Below, one piece after another: positions 7,589 to 15,818 of a DNA stretch of 64,000 bases. Each line of letters begins with the position of its first letter. Positions within the stretch are counted from its first letter, which is position 1. Under the pieces are notes generated by a model. That model saw nothing but the letters and a program-made list of their open reading frames with translations. It was not told the DNA's origin and did not search any database. This DNA comes from Deltaproteobacteria bacterium (GTDB taxonomy: Bacteria; Myxococcota_A; Polyangia; GCA-2747355), in assembly GCA_020633415.1 (NCBI GenBank), contig JACKDQ010000002.1, forward strand, positions 310,001 through 374,000, written 5' to 3'. The translations under genes and the position numbers were made by a program.

Positions 7589-8461
7589 ATGATCGAGATC
7601 GCCAGCTATCGCGCGCAGAGCGAAGCCCAAGCCGCTGCCTTTACGCTGCAAGCGAGCGGCATCGAAGTTCGTGTCGATCGACGGGCCAACGGGCAGGCAA
7701 TCTTCGCCCTACTCGTCGCGGCGGACGCTGTGGACCAAGCGCGCACGATCCTCGCGGAAGAGACCAGGCGTAGCCAACAACCTCAACGCGAGCCAGCGCC
7801 GACAGCGGTTCCGCTCTACTGGGTCGTCGGCCTGCTCGTCGTCAACATCTGTATCTGGATCCTTACCGAGCGCTTCGGTGGATCGACGGCGCGTGCGACA
7901 CTGCTTGCCTTCGGGGCTGCCCAAACGGCGGCTTTCAGCGCCGGGCAATATTGGCGGATGCTCACCGCTGTCTTTCTCCACAACGGCTTGGGGCATCTGC
8001 TCGGCAACAGCGTCGGACTGCTGTTATTCGGCGCACTCGCTCAAAACGCTTGCGGGCCAGGTGTGTTTTACGCAGCGTACCTCAGCAGCGGAATCTTCGG
8101 TAACCTCGTCAGCAACAGCTTCGGCTCACCGTCGGCAGTACGGGTGGGGGCCTCAGGCGCGATCTTTGGCGCACTGGGGATCATCGCAGGAAAGCGCATC
8201 CGCCAACTTCGCAGCGGCGAACAATCACGTTTTTCCGTCTGGCACGTGTTTGCGATGCTGATCGCCTACTACGGCTTCGTCGTCGGCGCGTCGCGACAAA
8301 CAGATCACGCCGCGCATCTCGGGGGACTTTGCGCCGGCCTGGTCTGGGGGATCGCGCTGCCTAGCACCAGACCCCGAGCACGCTGGCAACTGATCGCTGG
8401 ATCCTCGGCCGCGCTCGCATTCCTCGGCGCCTTCGCGATCGCTATCGTCGACGCGATCTAG
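7589..8461 (+). CDS. Rhomboid intramembrane serine protease with N-terminal DUF2007-like domain
   Basis: A 290-residue protein. Residues 1-58 (IEIASYRAQSEAQAAAFTLQ) resemble the DUF2007 ferredoxin-like domain. After a short Gln/Pro linker a first membrane helix begins near 76. The rhomboid core has HNGLGHLLGN (131-140), the catalytic Ser189 in GASGAIFG and the catalytic His243 in HAAHLGG. It should cleave transmembrane substrates in the inner membrane. ATG 7589 directly follows a GTG at 7586 that overlaps the preceding stop; either could be used. Its stop shares the bases CTAG (8458-8461) with the convergent lipoprotein gene. The substrate is unknown. Confidence 0.88.
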   Translation: MIEIASYRAQSEAQAAAFTLQASGIEVRVDRRANGQAIFALLVAADAVDQARTILAEETRRSQQPQREPAPTAVPLYWVVGLLVVNICIWILTERFGGSTARATLLAFGAAQTAAFSAGQYWRMLTAVFLHNGLGHLLGNSVGLLLFGALAQNACGPGVFYAAYLSSGIFGNLVSNSFGSPSAVRVGASGAIFGALGIIAGKRIRQLRSGEQSRFSVWHVFAMLIAYYGFVVGASRQTDHAAHLGGLCAGLVWGIALPSTRPRARWQLIAGSSAALAFLGAFAIAIVDAI

Positions 8462-9273
8462 GGCAGACCTTCCCCATAGCCACAGCGCAGGCCCTGGACC
8501 AAGCGTGGCGCCTGAGTAAACCTCACCCGCAGCGCCAATGGCGGCAGGCTCGCCACGACCTGAGCTTCGATGCCGACCTCAAGCTGGGAAACGATGTTGC
8601 GCTGCTCGCCAAGATCTTCAGCCGCAAGCCAAAACAGGCGATTCAATAGTTCCTGTTGGCGCTCGACGAGCGCCTGCTGCGCCGTCTTGGGAAAACAAAG
8701 CGGTGAACCGGCGGCCTGCACCGAACCGATCAGCGAAGCGATCGTCGCGCGATGCTTGTCGTTGTCGGCGTCAGCATCTGCGGCGTTGGTCAACCAAATG
8801 CCCGCAGCAAAATCATCGCGTAGCTGCTTCCACGTGCGGTCGTAGTTGGAAGCGAGATCGTCGCCCCATTTTTCAGCCATCAGCAGCGCCTCCGCTAAAC
8901 AGCTCGCGATCGCTTGGCGGCGCGCCGTCATCTCGGCCACCCAGCGACAATGGGCCGCGGTCGCATCATCGGGCTTCAAACAGAGACTGTCCGCTGAGCC
9001 TACCGCCGAAATCGTCGTCGCTCGATCGAACAGCGGCGCGCTACCCGGATCGGCCGGAATCGCGCAGGTCAACACTAGGCCGCGTTTGGCTTTCTCGTCG
9101 ATCACCACCGGAATGTCGCCGATCCACTCGGGCAGGCCAGCCGCAACCAGATCAACTTCACCGCTGACCGGCGTACCCGCTGGCGCCTGGGGCACGTTGT
9201 ATGCCCACCGGCCACCGTCGTCCACCCGACAAGCCGTCAATAGCAAGAGCAAAGCGCAGCCGACGATACGCAC
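8458..9273 (-). CDS. Putative lipoprotein, unknown function
   Basis: A 271-residue protein with a lipoprotein signal peptide (MRIVGCALLLLLTAC) and Cys15 as the predicted acylation site. The mature chain starts with a beta-rich segment (GEVDLVAAGLPEWIGDIPVV) and continues helical with scattered Cys residues and an acidic patch (ADADADNDKH). No family was recognised. GGAGG lies 5 bases before the GTG start, which supports that start. The gene is convergent with the rhomboid gene and shares its stop-codon bases. Nothing beside it indicates a role. Confidence 0.7.
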   Translation of the reverse strand: MRIVGCALLLLLTACRVDDGGRWAYNVPQAPAGTPVSGEVDLVAAGLPEWIGDIPVVIDEKAKRGLVLTCAIPADPGSAPLFDRATTISAVGSADSLCLKPDDATAAHCRWVAEMTARRQAIASCLAEALLMAEKWGDDLASNYDRTWKQLRDDFAAGIWLTNAADADADNDKHRATIASLIGSVQAAGSPLCFPKTAQQALVERQQELLNRLFWLAAEDLGEQRNIVSQLEVGIEAQVVASLPPLALRVRFTQAPRLVQGLRCGYGEGLP

Positions 9274-9524
9274 GATATCCTCCGCACCAGGTACCCTCTA
9301 AAACGACGGATCTCGCCGATCGTTGAGCGAACGCGGCGTTTTGCTAGTCCAGGGCATGAGCTCAGCGACAAAGATCGTCGGCCAATACCAACCATTCAAC
9401 AAGAGCGCAGTGCCGACGAGGCCTTACCCGCAGAACGCGGCGCGAGCAGCGATCGCAAGCGCGAGCAAGCGCCAGCGCCAGCGCTGCTCAGCCTGAGCGA
9501 GGCGTCGAAAATTCCTGCGCGCCA

Positions 9525-10286
9525 CTAATAAGCGTCGCGACGGCGGCGCACCTCGGCAAACACCGCCACCGGATCACCTACATCTCCGCCAACGGCCTCA
9601 GCGAGCGCTCGGCTCTGGCATCGAAGAAATGGGTTGAAGCGCCGCTCGGTCGACCAATCGCTGGGCACCGACGGTTTTTCCGCTTTGCGCAGCGCCGCGA
9701 TACGCTCACCATAGGCGGTCAGCTCGGCATCGGCCGGCGTTAGTGAGCGGGCAAAGGCGACGTTCTTCTCGGTATACTCATGTCCCGGGTAGATCGCGGT
9801 GTCCTCGCGCATCAGCACGGCGAGCTTGTCGTTAAGCGACTGATACATCAGCTCGGCGCTGCCTTCAAACAGCCGGCCGCAACCCGAACAGAACAGCGTG
9901 TCTCCGGTGAAGGCGACGCGGTCGTTGATGTAACAAATCGCATCGAGCGTATGCCCCGGCGTCGCCACCGCGCGAAAGCGCAGACTTCCCAGTGCGATCT
10001 GCTCACCATCGCCGATCGAACGAGTCAAACAAGGGATCCGTCCGCTATTTGGGGAGCCCAGCACCTCGAGCGAAGGATAACGGGCCACGATCGCCTCGTG
10101 CCCCGAAACATGGTCCCAATGGTGATGCGTCGTCCAGATCGCGCACAAATCGACGCCGAGCTGCTCAACTCTACGCAGCACCGGATCCGCTTGAGCTGGA
10201 TCGACTGCAGCAGCCTGGTTTGTCTGCGGACAGATCACGATGTAGGCATAGTTGTCTTCGAATACCGGAACGATCTCGATTCGCAC
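9525..10286 (-). CDS. gloB: Hydroxyacylglutathione hydrolase (glyoxalase II)
   Basis: A 253-residue metallo-beta-lactamase-fold hydrolase. It has THHHWDH (53-59) with the dinuclear metal ligands, TPGHT, FTGDTLFCSGCGRLFEG and YPGHEYT, the classic glyoxalase II set. The C-terminal substrate-binding region (SVPSDWSTERRFNPFLRC) also fits. The reaction would be S-lactoylglutathione to D-lactate and glutathione in methylglyoxal detoxification. I start at GTG 10286, which has AGAGGA five bases upstream and follows the histidine-kinase stop by one base. A TTG at 10304 would overlap the kinase gene. It is the last gene of a minus-strand operon, although its metabolic role does not obviously match its neighbours. 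Confidence 0.9.
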   Translation of the reverse strand: MRIEIVPVFEDNYAYIVICPQTNQAAAVDPAQADPVLRRVEQLGVDLCAIWTTHHHWDHVSGHEAIVARYPSLEVLGSPNSGRIPCLTRSIGDGEQIALGSLRFRAVATPGHTLDAICYINDRVAFTGDTLFCSGCGRLFEGSAELMYQSLNDKLAVLMREDTAIYPGHEYTEKNVAFARSLTPADAELTAYGERIAALRKAEKPSVPSDWSTERRFNPFLRCQSRALAEAVGGDVGDPVAVFAEVRRRRDAY

Positions 10287-10287
10287 G

Positions 10288-11967
10288 CTAATCCTCTTGG
10301 TCAAGCTTCGCCGTCGAACCAGGGATTGCTATCACAAACTTCGCGCCCCGCCCTAAAGAAGATGTCGCCCGGATCGAACCGCCGTGCTCCTGCACGATCC
10401 GATGAGCGATCGCCAGACCCAAGCCCGTTCCGCCACGCGCTTTCTTCGTCGTAAAATAAGGCGTAAATAATTGTGCTGCCGTCTCGTCGTCGAAGCCAGC
10501 CCCATTGTCGCTGACCTCGATCAGTGCCTCGTTGTGCTCGACCTTCAGCGCCACGGATACCTGCGGCTTGTCGCTGTGCTGCTCGGCAGCTTCCTTGGCG
10601 TTATTGAGCAAATTGATCAGGACTTGGCGCAACTGCTGCTCATCTGCTTGGACCAGCACCGGCGCCGAACTCGGCGAAAACGCCACATCGGGATAGAGCG
10701 GCAAGACGCGCTCGATCAGTTGACCAAGCTCAGCGGGCTCGAGGACCGCCCTGGGCATCCGCGCAAATTGGGAAAACTCAGCGACGATCTGCTTGAGCCG
10801 CTCCACTTCCTCGAGGATCGTCCGCGTCGACTCGGCAAACACTTCCTCAAAGTCCGGGTGACGACGTTGGTGCACCTTTTTCAAAGTGTCGATCGACATC
10901 TGTATCGGAAACAGCGGGTTCTTGATTTCGTGGGCGATGCGTTGGGCGATCTCTCGCCAGGCCGCGACGCGTTCGGCCGCTGCGAGTTGCCGTTGTGATT
11001 GGGCCAACTGAACAGTCATCGCATTGAAAGCAGCAACCAACTCACCGATCTCGTCGCTCGATTCGACAGGCAACTGTTGCTCGAGTTCACCGCGCGCCAC
11101 CAGCTCGGCCTTTGCCGCCAGCGCTTCGATCGGCCGAGTGATCCGCCGCGCCGCCGCGCCGAGCATCACTGCGAGAAGCAAGATGCCCACAACGAGGAAC
11201 AACGTGATCCAGTTGATCAGCCCGAGCAACGTACGCAACCTCTCATCGGAGATTTGCAGGACGATTTGCGCGGGGCGCTCAGCACCGAGCGCGAGTTCGA
11301 TCCGGCGTGTTGGCGCTCCTACCAACAACTTTGTTCCCGCCAGGCTCTGACCCTGAGCGTCCAGCAACGCAATACGCACGCCGCGCTCCAGGCGCAAACG
11401 ACGCAGCAATCGCTCGCCGATTTCTCGTCCGCCGACGATCGTCAGCGTCACACCTAACGGCGACCGCACACGTTTGGCCCGCCCAATCATCAGGCGGTCC
11501 TGGGGCCGCCCATCGATCATCACCCGCACCCGAGCAAGCCAGCGCTTTGCCAACGGATGTTTCAACGGTTCGCGCTGGCCGGCGCGACCGGGGAAGTGCC
11601 CGCTGACGACGATACGGTCTCGGCTGTCGAGCACCGTCAGCATGTCCAGTCCACGCTGCTCCATCACCCGCGGCGCCCAGCGCACCAATCTGCGAAGTGC
11701 TGCGGCGTCATCATCGCCACGCGCGAGGTGTAGCAGCACCGCGCCAAGAAAGTCGTCCTCTTGATCGGCAAGCCGTTCAACGGCCTGCGTCATCTGCTGC
11801 AGATAGTCGCGGTACTGCGCTCGAACCCGGGACTCACCACGGTCAAGGTTGCGGGAAAACTCGCGGCTAAACTCGCGCCGCGCGAAGTGTCTGCCGACGA
11901 GCGAGGCGCTGACGATCGGCACCGCACTCGAGACGACGATCAGCATCAGTTTGCTGCGTAACCTCAT
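10288..11967 (-). CDS. NtrY-like membrane sensor histidine kinase
   Basis: A 559-residue kinase. An N-terminal membrane helix (about 7-24) is followed by a roughly 225-residue periplasmic sensing region, a second helix (about 251-272), a HAMP linker (about 273-325), the dimerisation/phosphoacceptor helix with His346 in AHEIKNPLFP, and an ATPase domain with INLLNNA (451-457), DNGAGFD (488-493) and GTGLGLAI. The domain plan and AHEIKNPL motif resemble NtrY/PgtB-type kinases. No response regulator gene lies next to it. Its start overlaps the upstream solute-binding-protein stop by ATGA, so it is translationally coupled to a possible ligand-binding partner. Confidence 0.92.
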   Translation of the reverse strand: MRLRSKLMLIVVSSAVPIVSASLVGRHFARREFSREFSRNLDRGESRVRAQYRDYLQQMTQAVERLADQEDDFLGAVLLHLARGDDDAAALRRLVRWAPRVMEQRGLDMLTVLDSRDRIVVSGHFPGRAGQREPLKHPLAKRWLARVRVMIDGRPQDRLMIGRAKRVRSPLGVTLTIVGGREIGERLLRRLRLERGVRIALLDAQGQSLAGTKLLVGAPTRRIELALGAERPAQIVLQISDERLRTLLGLINWITLFLVVGILLLAVMLGAAARRITRPIEALAAKAELVARGELEQQLPVESSDEIGELVAAFNAMTVQLAQSQRQLAAAERVAAWREIAQRIAHEIKNPLFPIQMSIDTLKKVHQRRHPDFEEVFAESTRTILEEVERLKQIVAEFSQFARMPRAVLEPAELGQLIERVLPLYPDVAFSPSSAPVLVQADEQQLRQVLINLLNNAKEAAEQHSDKPQVSVALKVEHNEALIEVSDNGAGFDDETAAQLFTPYFTTKKARGGTGLGLAIAHRIVQEHGGSIRATSSLGRGAKFVIAIPGSTAKLDQED

Positions 11968-13376
11968 TGCCGCCGCCAGTAGAGCTGGTCCAAAGCGAGC
12001 TCGCCATCGGCTCCGCTAGCCACACCGCCCAGCTGCGCATCGTAGTGAATCAGCGGGCGATAGCGCACCAATGGCACGAACACGATCTGATCGGTCGGGC
12101 TGGGCAGCAGCTTGGTCAAGCAGTCCAGCCCACCCGCACAACGCAGCGCCAGGCCCGGCCGCCCGGCGTTGACCAACGCGCCGGCATAGGCCAGACGTTC
12201 ACTGGACGCGCGACCGACGTAGCGATCCAGCGCCAGGTCGTAATCGCCGCGCGCCAAATGCTCACGGAGCTGCTTTGCCGACAGTGCAACAATACGTAAT
12301 GGCACGCCCAGACGATCGAGGTCTGCAGCGAGCTTTCCCGCCACGATCGCGTCATCGTCCTGTGCGCGATCGACGAACAAGCGCAGTGCCGATTGACCAG
12401 CCATCAGCTGAGCGAGCGAAAGCTTGGGGTCCGGCTTCGTCCCGGCGGCGCGTTCAAGCAGCGTCAGTGGTGAGTAGGCAGCGACGGCCGAGCGGCCGAT
12501 CAGGCGCACGAGCCGCGCACGATCAACGACCTGACTGAGCGCCCGGCGAAACCGCACACCTGCCAACAGCGGGATTCGATCGCTGACGGCAAGATACAAG
12601 GTTGTCCAGTGCGGACTACGCCAGGTCTTGACCGCAAAGCGCGGGCGCTGGCCGAGCAGCTGAGCCCCGCGCCAGGAGACCGCCACCGTGCGCAGCTGAA
12701 ACGCGGCCAGCGTCAGGGCCGGCTTGGCGAAGCGCAACAGACTGACGCGCCGCATGTAAGGCGCGCCGGCAAAGTAGTCTGCGTTAGCCTCCAAGACGAT
12801 CTTGTCGCGATCACGGGCGATCAGACGATACGGACCAGTTCCCCACAGTCGACCGGCGCGCAGCGCCACTATCGACGCCTGCGGCGCGCACAGCGCCTCA
12901 ACCAAGGCCGAACCCGCATCGGGCCCAATCGCCTTAAGTTTGAACCTCAGCAGCGGTTTGCTCGGCACCGCTGCCATCGACTGCACCACGCCGAGCAAAT
13001 AGCGGTGACTAGAGGCGCGCAAGCGATGCAGCGCCGTCAGTACGTCCGCAGCCGATAGGACGCGGCCATCGTGAAACCTTACGTCGGGCCGCAGGCTCAA
13101 CTCGTAGGTGCCCTCGCTGTCGATCGCACGCGGCACGCCCACAGCAAGCTGACCGACAGCATGCCCCGATTGATCACAGACGAAGAGCCGATCGTACAGC
13201 GCAGTCAGCAGCTGCATCTCGGCCGCCGAGCGCACACGCAGCGGGTCGAGGGTGACGACCGTCCCCCGCAGTGGAATCGCCAACGTGCCGCCGGCCTTGG
13301 CGGGCAAAAAGGCAGAGGTCGGCGAACAGAACAGCATCAACAAACAGCCACCAAGGAGCGCCCGGTAAACGCTCAT
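11964..13376 (-). CDS. Family 5 extracellular solute-binding protein
   Basis: From ATG 13376 the product has 470 residues. It has a signal peptide (about 1-22, ending PTSA) and then the start of an oligopeptide/dipeptide-type binding protein: GTLAIPLRGTVVTLDPL, YELSLRPDVRFHDGRVLSAA, and TGPYRL. These match the SBP_bac_5 pattern in order. There is no convincing lipobox (LFC). The open frame continues upstream to 13802, inside the preceding gene, and that part is not protein-like. Both ends are ATGA overlaps, with the FG-GAP gene upstream and the histidine kinase downstream. No ABC permease or ATPase gene is adjacent, so a sensory role feeding the kinase is as likely as transport. Confidence 0.82.
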   Translation of the reverse strand: MSVYRALLGGCLLMLFCSPTSAFLPAKAGGTLAIPLRGTVVTLDPLRVRSAAEMQLLTALYDRLFVCDQSGHAVGQLAVGVPRAIDSEGTYELSLRPDVRFHDGRVLSAADVLTALHRLRASSHRYLLGVVQSMAAVPSKPLLRFKLKAIGPDAGSALVEALCAPQASIVALRAGRLWGTGPYRLIARDRDKIVLEANADYFAGAPYMRRVSLLRFAKPALTLAAFQLRTVAVSWRGAQLLGQRPRFAVKTWRSPHWTTLYLAVSDRIPLLAGVRFRRALSQVVDRARLVRLIGRSAVAAYSPLTLLERAAGTKPDPKLSLAQLMAGQSALRLFVDRAQDDDAIVAGKLAADLDRLGVPLRIVALSAKQLREHLARGDYDLALDRYVGRASSERLAYAGALVNAGRPGLALRCAGGLDCLTKLLPSPTDQIVFVPLVRYRPLIHYDAQLGGVASGADGELALDQLYWRRQ

Positions 13377-14740
13377 CGGAATGTCACTAAGCGAGAGCGC
13401 CGAAAGCGATCGGTGACCAACGCAACGCAGCGAGCATCCGCAGCAAAAGGTCCGCAGGCGATCGCCTGAATTGCCCCCGCTAGGGGTGCGCTTCGCCAGA
13501 CAACCTTCAGTTGGCCTCCTTGTTGACGCAAGGCCAGCAGCCGGTCGTCCTCGTCGGGCTGGGTTGCATCGCTGGCGATCACGTCGAGCTGCTGGTCTCC
13601 ATCGAGGTCGGCCAACGCCACGGCGATCCCAATCTTGCTGTAGCGTGCGATCGCGACCAACGACCGCTCGGCCTTGCTGGCCAGCGGCGACCAAAGAGCA
13701 AGCTCGCCCGAGGCGTCGACCGTAAACCATTGACCAGTCTTCGAGAGAACCGGTGCAACGCCTTGCGCGTAGAACTCCTGGGGCGCGCCGGCTAGCGTCC
13801 AAGACAGCAAGTCGGTGCCGCCCGAGCGAGTCACACTGAGCGACGTTGTGCTGCCATTATCCTGTGGTAGGCAGAGGGGGTAGCCGCTTGGTCGATCAAC
13901 CAACGACAGCGCACCCGAGCGCCAAAGGTAGCGCGCTGCTCGTGCCCTAGCGCTGCTGCGCAGCGCGATCGTCGGTCGACCTAGCCGGTCGGTCTCAACG
14001 ACCATCGTGCCCAGCGCGCGTCGGGGTCGACGGCTAGCGAGCGCCCCGTCGAGCTCGCCGCGCCAGACATCTTGCCAAACAGCGCGGCGACGTCGGAAGA
14101 TGCGAAGCTCGTGCTCAAACAGCACCAGCAACTCTGCGCGGCCGTCGCCATCGAGGTCTGCCGAAGCCGCAGACAGCGGCCACAGATCAAACACACTACG
14201 GCGGTCGACGATCGCTAGCGCCAGTGACTGCTGATCACTTCGCAACAACCACCGCCAACCCGCAGCGAGAGCAACCCGACGATGTGCCACCCAAAGCGCC
14301 CCGCGCTGTGGGTGCGCGATGTCGCGCCACAGCAAGCGATCGGTCGCCAGCAAGATCGCCTGAATGGTCAACTGCCCATCTGCCACGCTGATCTTAATAC
14401 TCAGCACGCGATCGATGCCGCTGCTTGTCGCGTGCTGTTGAACTTGCGCCTCAGTCTGCGCCGACCAGCGCCGCGTACTGCGGTATCCCAGCTTGGCCAA
14501 CCGACTACTTAACAACTCGCTCAGCGTCCGCTCGAACAAGCTGCTGGCCGTTCGAGGCCCCTCGACAACAAGTGCCAGGTCGAGCTGATCGCGCCGCGGC
14601 TCCGGATATTGCGCAAGGTCAGAGACCAACGACCGCGCCAGCTCGTTCAGATCGGGGCCGGCCACCGCTGTGCGCTCGGCCCAAAGCGGCGACGACCACG
14701 CCACTGCGATCAGCACGATCAAGCCAACAGAGCGCCCCAT
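13373..14740 (-). CDS. Secreted protein with FG-GAP/VCBS-like repeats
   Basis: From ATG 14740 the product is 455 residues with a signal peptide (MGRSVGLIVLIAVAWSSPLWA). The first 130 mature residues recall a curli-assembly/TolB-like N-terminal module (LVSDLAQYP, SSLFERTLSELLSSRLAKLG). Two later segments, ADLDGDGRAELLVLF and ADLDGDQQLDVIASD, are calcium-binding-type FG-GAP/VCBS strand-loop motifs, suggesting a beta-propeller. An in-frame extension reaches 14833; I prefer 14740 because the signal peptide starts there. The gene opens a three-to-four-gene operon with the binding protein, kinase and glyoxalase II. It is probably periplasmic or surface-located. Confidence 0.7.
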   Translation of the reverse strand: MGRSVGLIVLIAVAWSSPLWAERTAVAGPDLNELARSLVSDLAQYPEPRRDQLDLALVVEGPRTASSLFERTLSELLSSRLAKLGYRSTRRWSAQTEAQVQQHATSSGIDRVLSIKISVADGQLTIQAILLATDRLLWRDIAHPQRGALWVAHRRVALAAGWRWLLRSDQQSLALAIVDRRSVFDLWPLSAASADLDGDGRAELLVLFEHELRIFRRRRAVWQDVWRGELDGALASRRPRRALGTMVVETDRLGRPTIALRSSARARAARYLWRSGALSLVDRPSGYPLCLPQDNGSTTSLSVTRSGGTDLLSWTLAGAPQEFYAQGVAPVLSKTGQWFTVDASGELALWSPLASKAERSLVAIARYSKIGIAVALADLDGDQQLDVIASDATQPDEDDRLLALRQQGGQLKVVWRSAPLAGAIQAIACGPFAADARCVALVTDRFRRSRLVTFR

Positions 14741-15110
14741 TCGAGCCAGTATACGGTCTAGCGCAGCGAGATTCTCCTTTTGGACTGTGCCACCGACGGA
14801 AAAGCCGGGGCTTTCTCCGAAAGAATGGCTCACGGCGGTCGCCGCGTCCGCTGGGCTCGGCGCGAGTCAGCGCTCGAACACCCCTCTCGCTTTCGGAGCG
14901 TCGCGCAACCCCACGCCTGGCCACCGACCGAAAAAAGTCTGCAGTTTCAGCACCCCAGCAAAATGAGGGTCGCCAATCAGCGCATTGGAGTCTGGCATAG
15001 CGGCTGCAACATCCGCCAACGAAAATGGCTGAGCAGCGGGTCTGCCGCTCGCGCCTTGACCGCGCGGCCGGACACAAACCCTGATCAGACTGAGCAAGCG
15101 GCAAACCCCA
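14741..15110. other. Divergent intergenic region, FG-GAP gene / HAD gene
   Basis: 370 bases. Open frames here have no recognisable protein content. A TATACT at 14748-14753 (minus strand) sits only 7 bases before ATG 14740 and has no -35 match. No RNA gene, repeat or terminator was found. Confidence 0.4.
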
Positions 15111-15818
15111 ATGACTGACATCGCCCAACTGATCGCCACCTGCCAGACCGACGCGCTGACCGCGGTCATCTTTGACATGGATGGCACGCTGGTCGATTCT
15201 GAGCGCTTGACCGCTGAAGTTACCATCGCGCTGCTCGAACAACACGCACTGGGCCAAGACAGCCTCGACGGCCTGGAGCTAGACGGCCGCAGTTGGCAAG
15301 CGATCAGCGAGCTACTGACCGCCCAGTATCCCGCGCTGAAAGAAAGGCCGATCGCCGCCCAGCTTCAGCAGCGGTTCCATCGCGCATTTGTTGAACGACG
15401 CCCCGCCTGGATCCCCGGCGCACGCCAGGCGATCAGGTCGAGCATCGCCAACTGTCCGACGGCGATCGTTACCTCGAGCTCGGCTCAAACCGCGCGCGTG
15501 TTGCTTGAGTGGATCGACGCCCCCCTGCTAACGATCGTCACCGCGGAGGATTGTCTGCGGTCCAAACCCGCGCCTGACGGCTTTCTCCTTGCCGCCCAGC
15601 GGCTAGCCTGTCCCGCAAAACAGTGCCTAGTGTTCGAGGACAGCGCAGCTGGTCTCGAAGCTGCCAAGCGTGCCGAGATGACCACCGTGCTGATCGCCCG
15701 CGGCCGCCCGGCCGAAGCGCTCGCCCTGCACCGGCCTTGGGCCGACTTCCAAATCGATCATTTCGAACAACTGCCCAGAGAATTTTTCGCCACGCTGCAC
15801 AGCCAAGCGTCACGATGA
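15111..15818 (+). CDS. HAD-superfamily hydrolase (beta-phosphoglucomutase-like)
   Basis: A 235-residue HAD phosphatase. Motif I is VIFDMDGTLVDSE (19-31) with nucleophile Asp22 and acid/base Asp24. A helical cap (about 35-100) follows. Motif II is VTSSS, motif III is around RSKPAPDGF with its Lys, and motif IV is VFEDSAAGLEAA. This arrangement is typical of subfamily I phosphatases and phosphomutases acting on small phosphorylated metabolites or sugars. The specificity cannot be read from the sequence. Its TGA overlaps the ATG of the downstream organophosphate-type transporter (ATGA), so the pair may import and dephosphorylate the same compound. Confidence 0.88.
   Translation: MTDIAQLIATCQTDALTAVIFDMDGTLVDSERLTAEVTIALLEQHALGQDSLDGLELDGRSWQAISELLTAQYPALKERPIAAQLQQRFHRAFVERRPAWIPGARQAIRSSIANCPTAIVTSSSAQTARVLLEWIDAPLLTIVTAEDCLRSKPAPDGFLLAAQRLACPAKQCLVFEDSAAGLEAAKRAEMTTVLIARGRPAEALALHRPWADFQIDHFEQLPREFFATLHSQASR

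Noticed and set aside
9444..9489. GAGCAGCG / CGCTGCTC inverted repeat between the lipoprotein and gloB genes
   Set aside because: The 8-bp arms sit in GC-rich AGC-repetitive sequence with a 30-base loop and no T-run, so chance is likely.
13377..13802. Upstream extension of the solute-binding protein
   Set aside because: It lies inside the FG-GAP gene, is Arg/Gly/Cys-rich, and the signal peptide starts at 13376 with an ATGA coupling.
14748..14753. TATACT as a -10 box for the FG-GAP gene
   Set aside because: It is only 7 bases before the ATG and has no -35 element, so it would need a leaderless transcript without further support.
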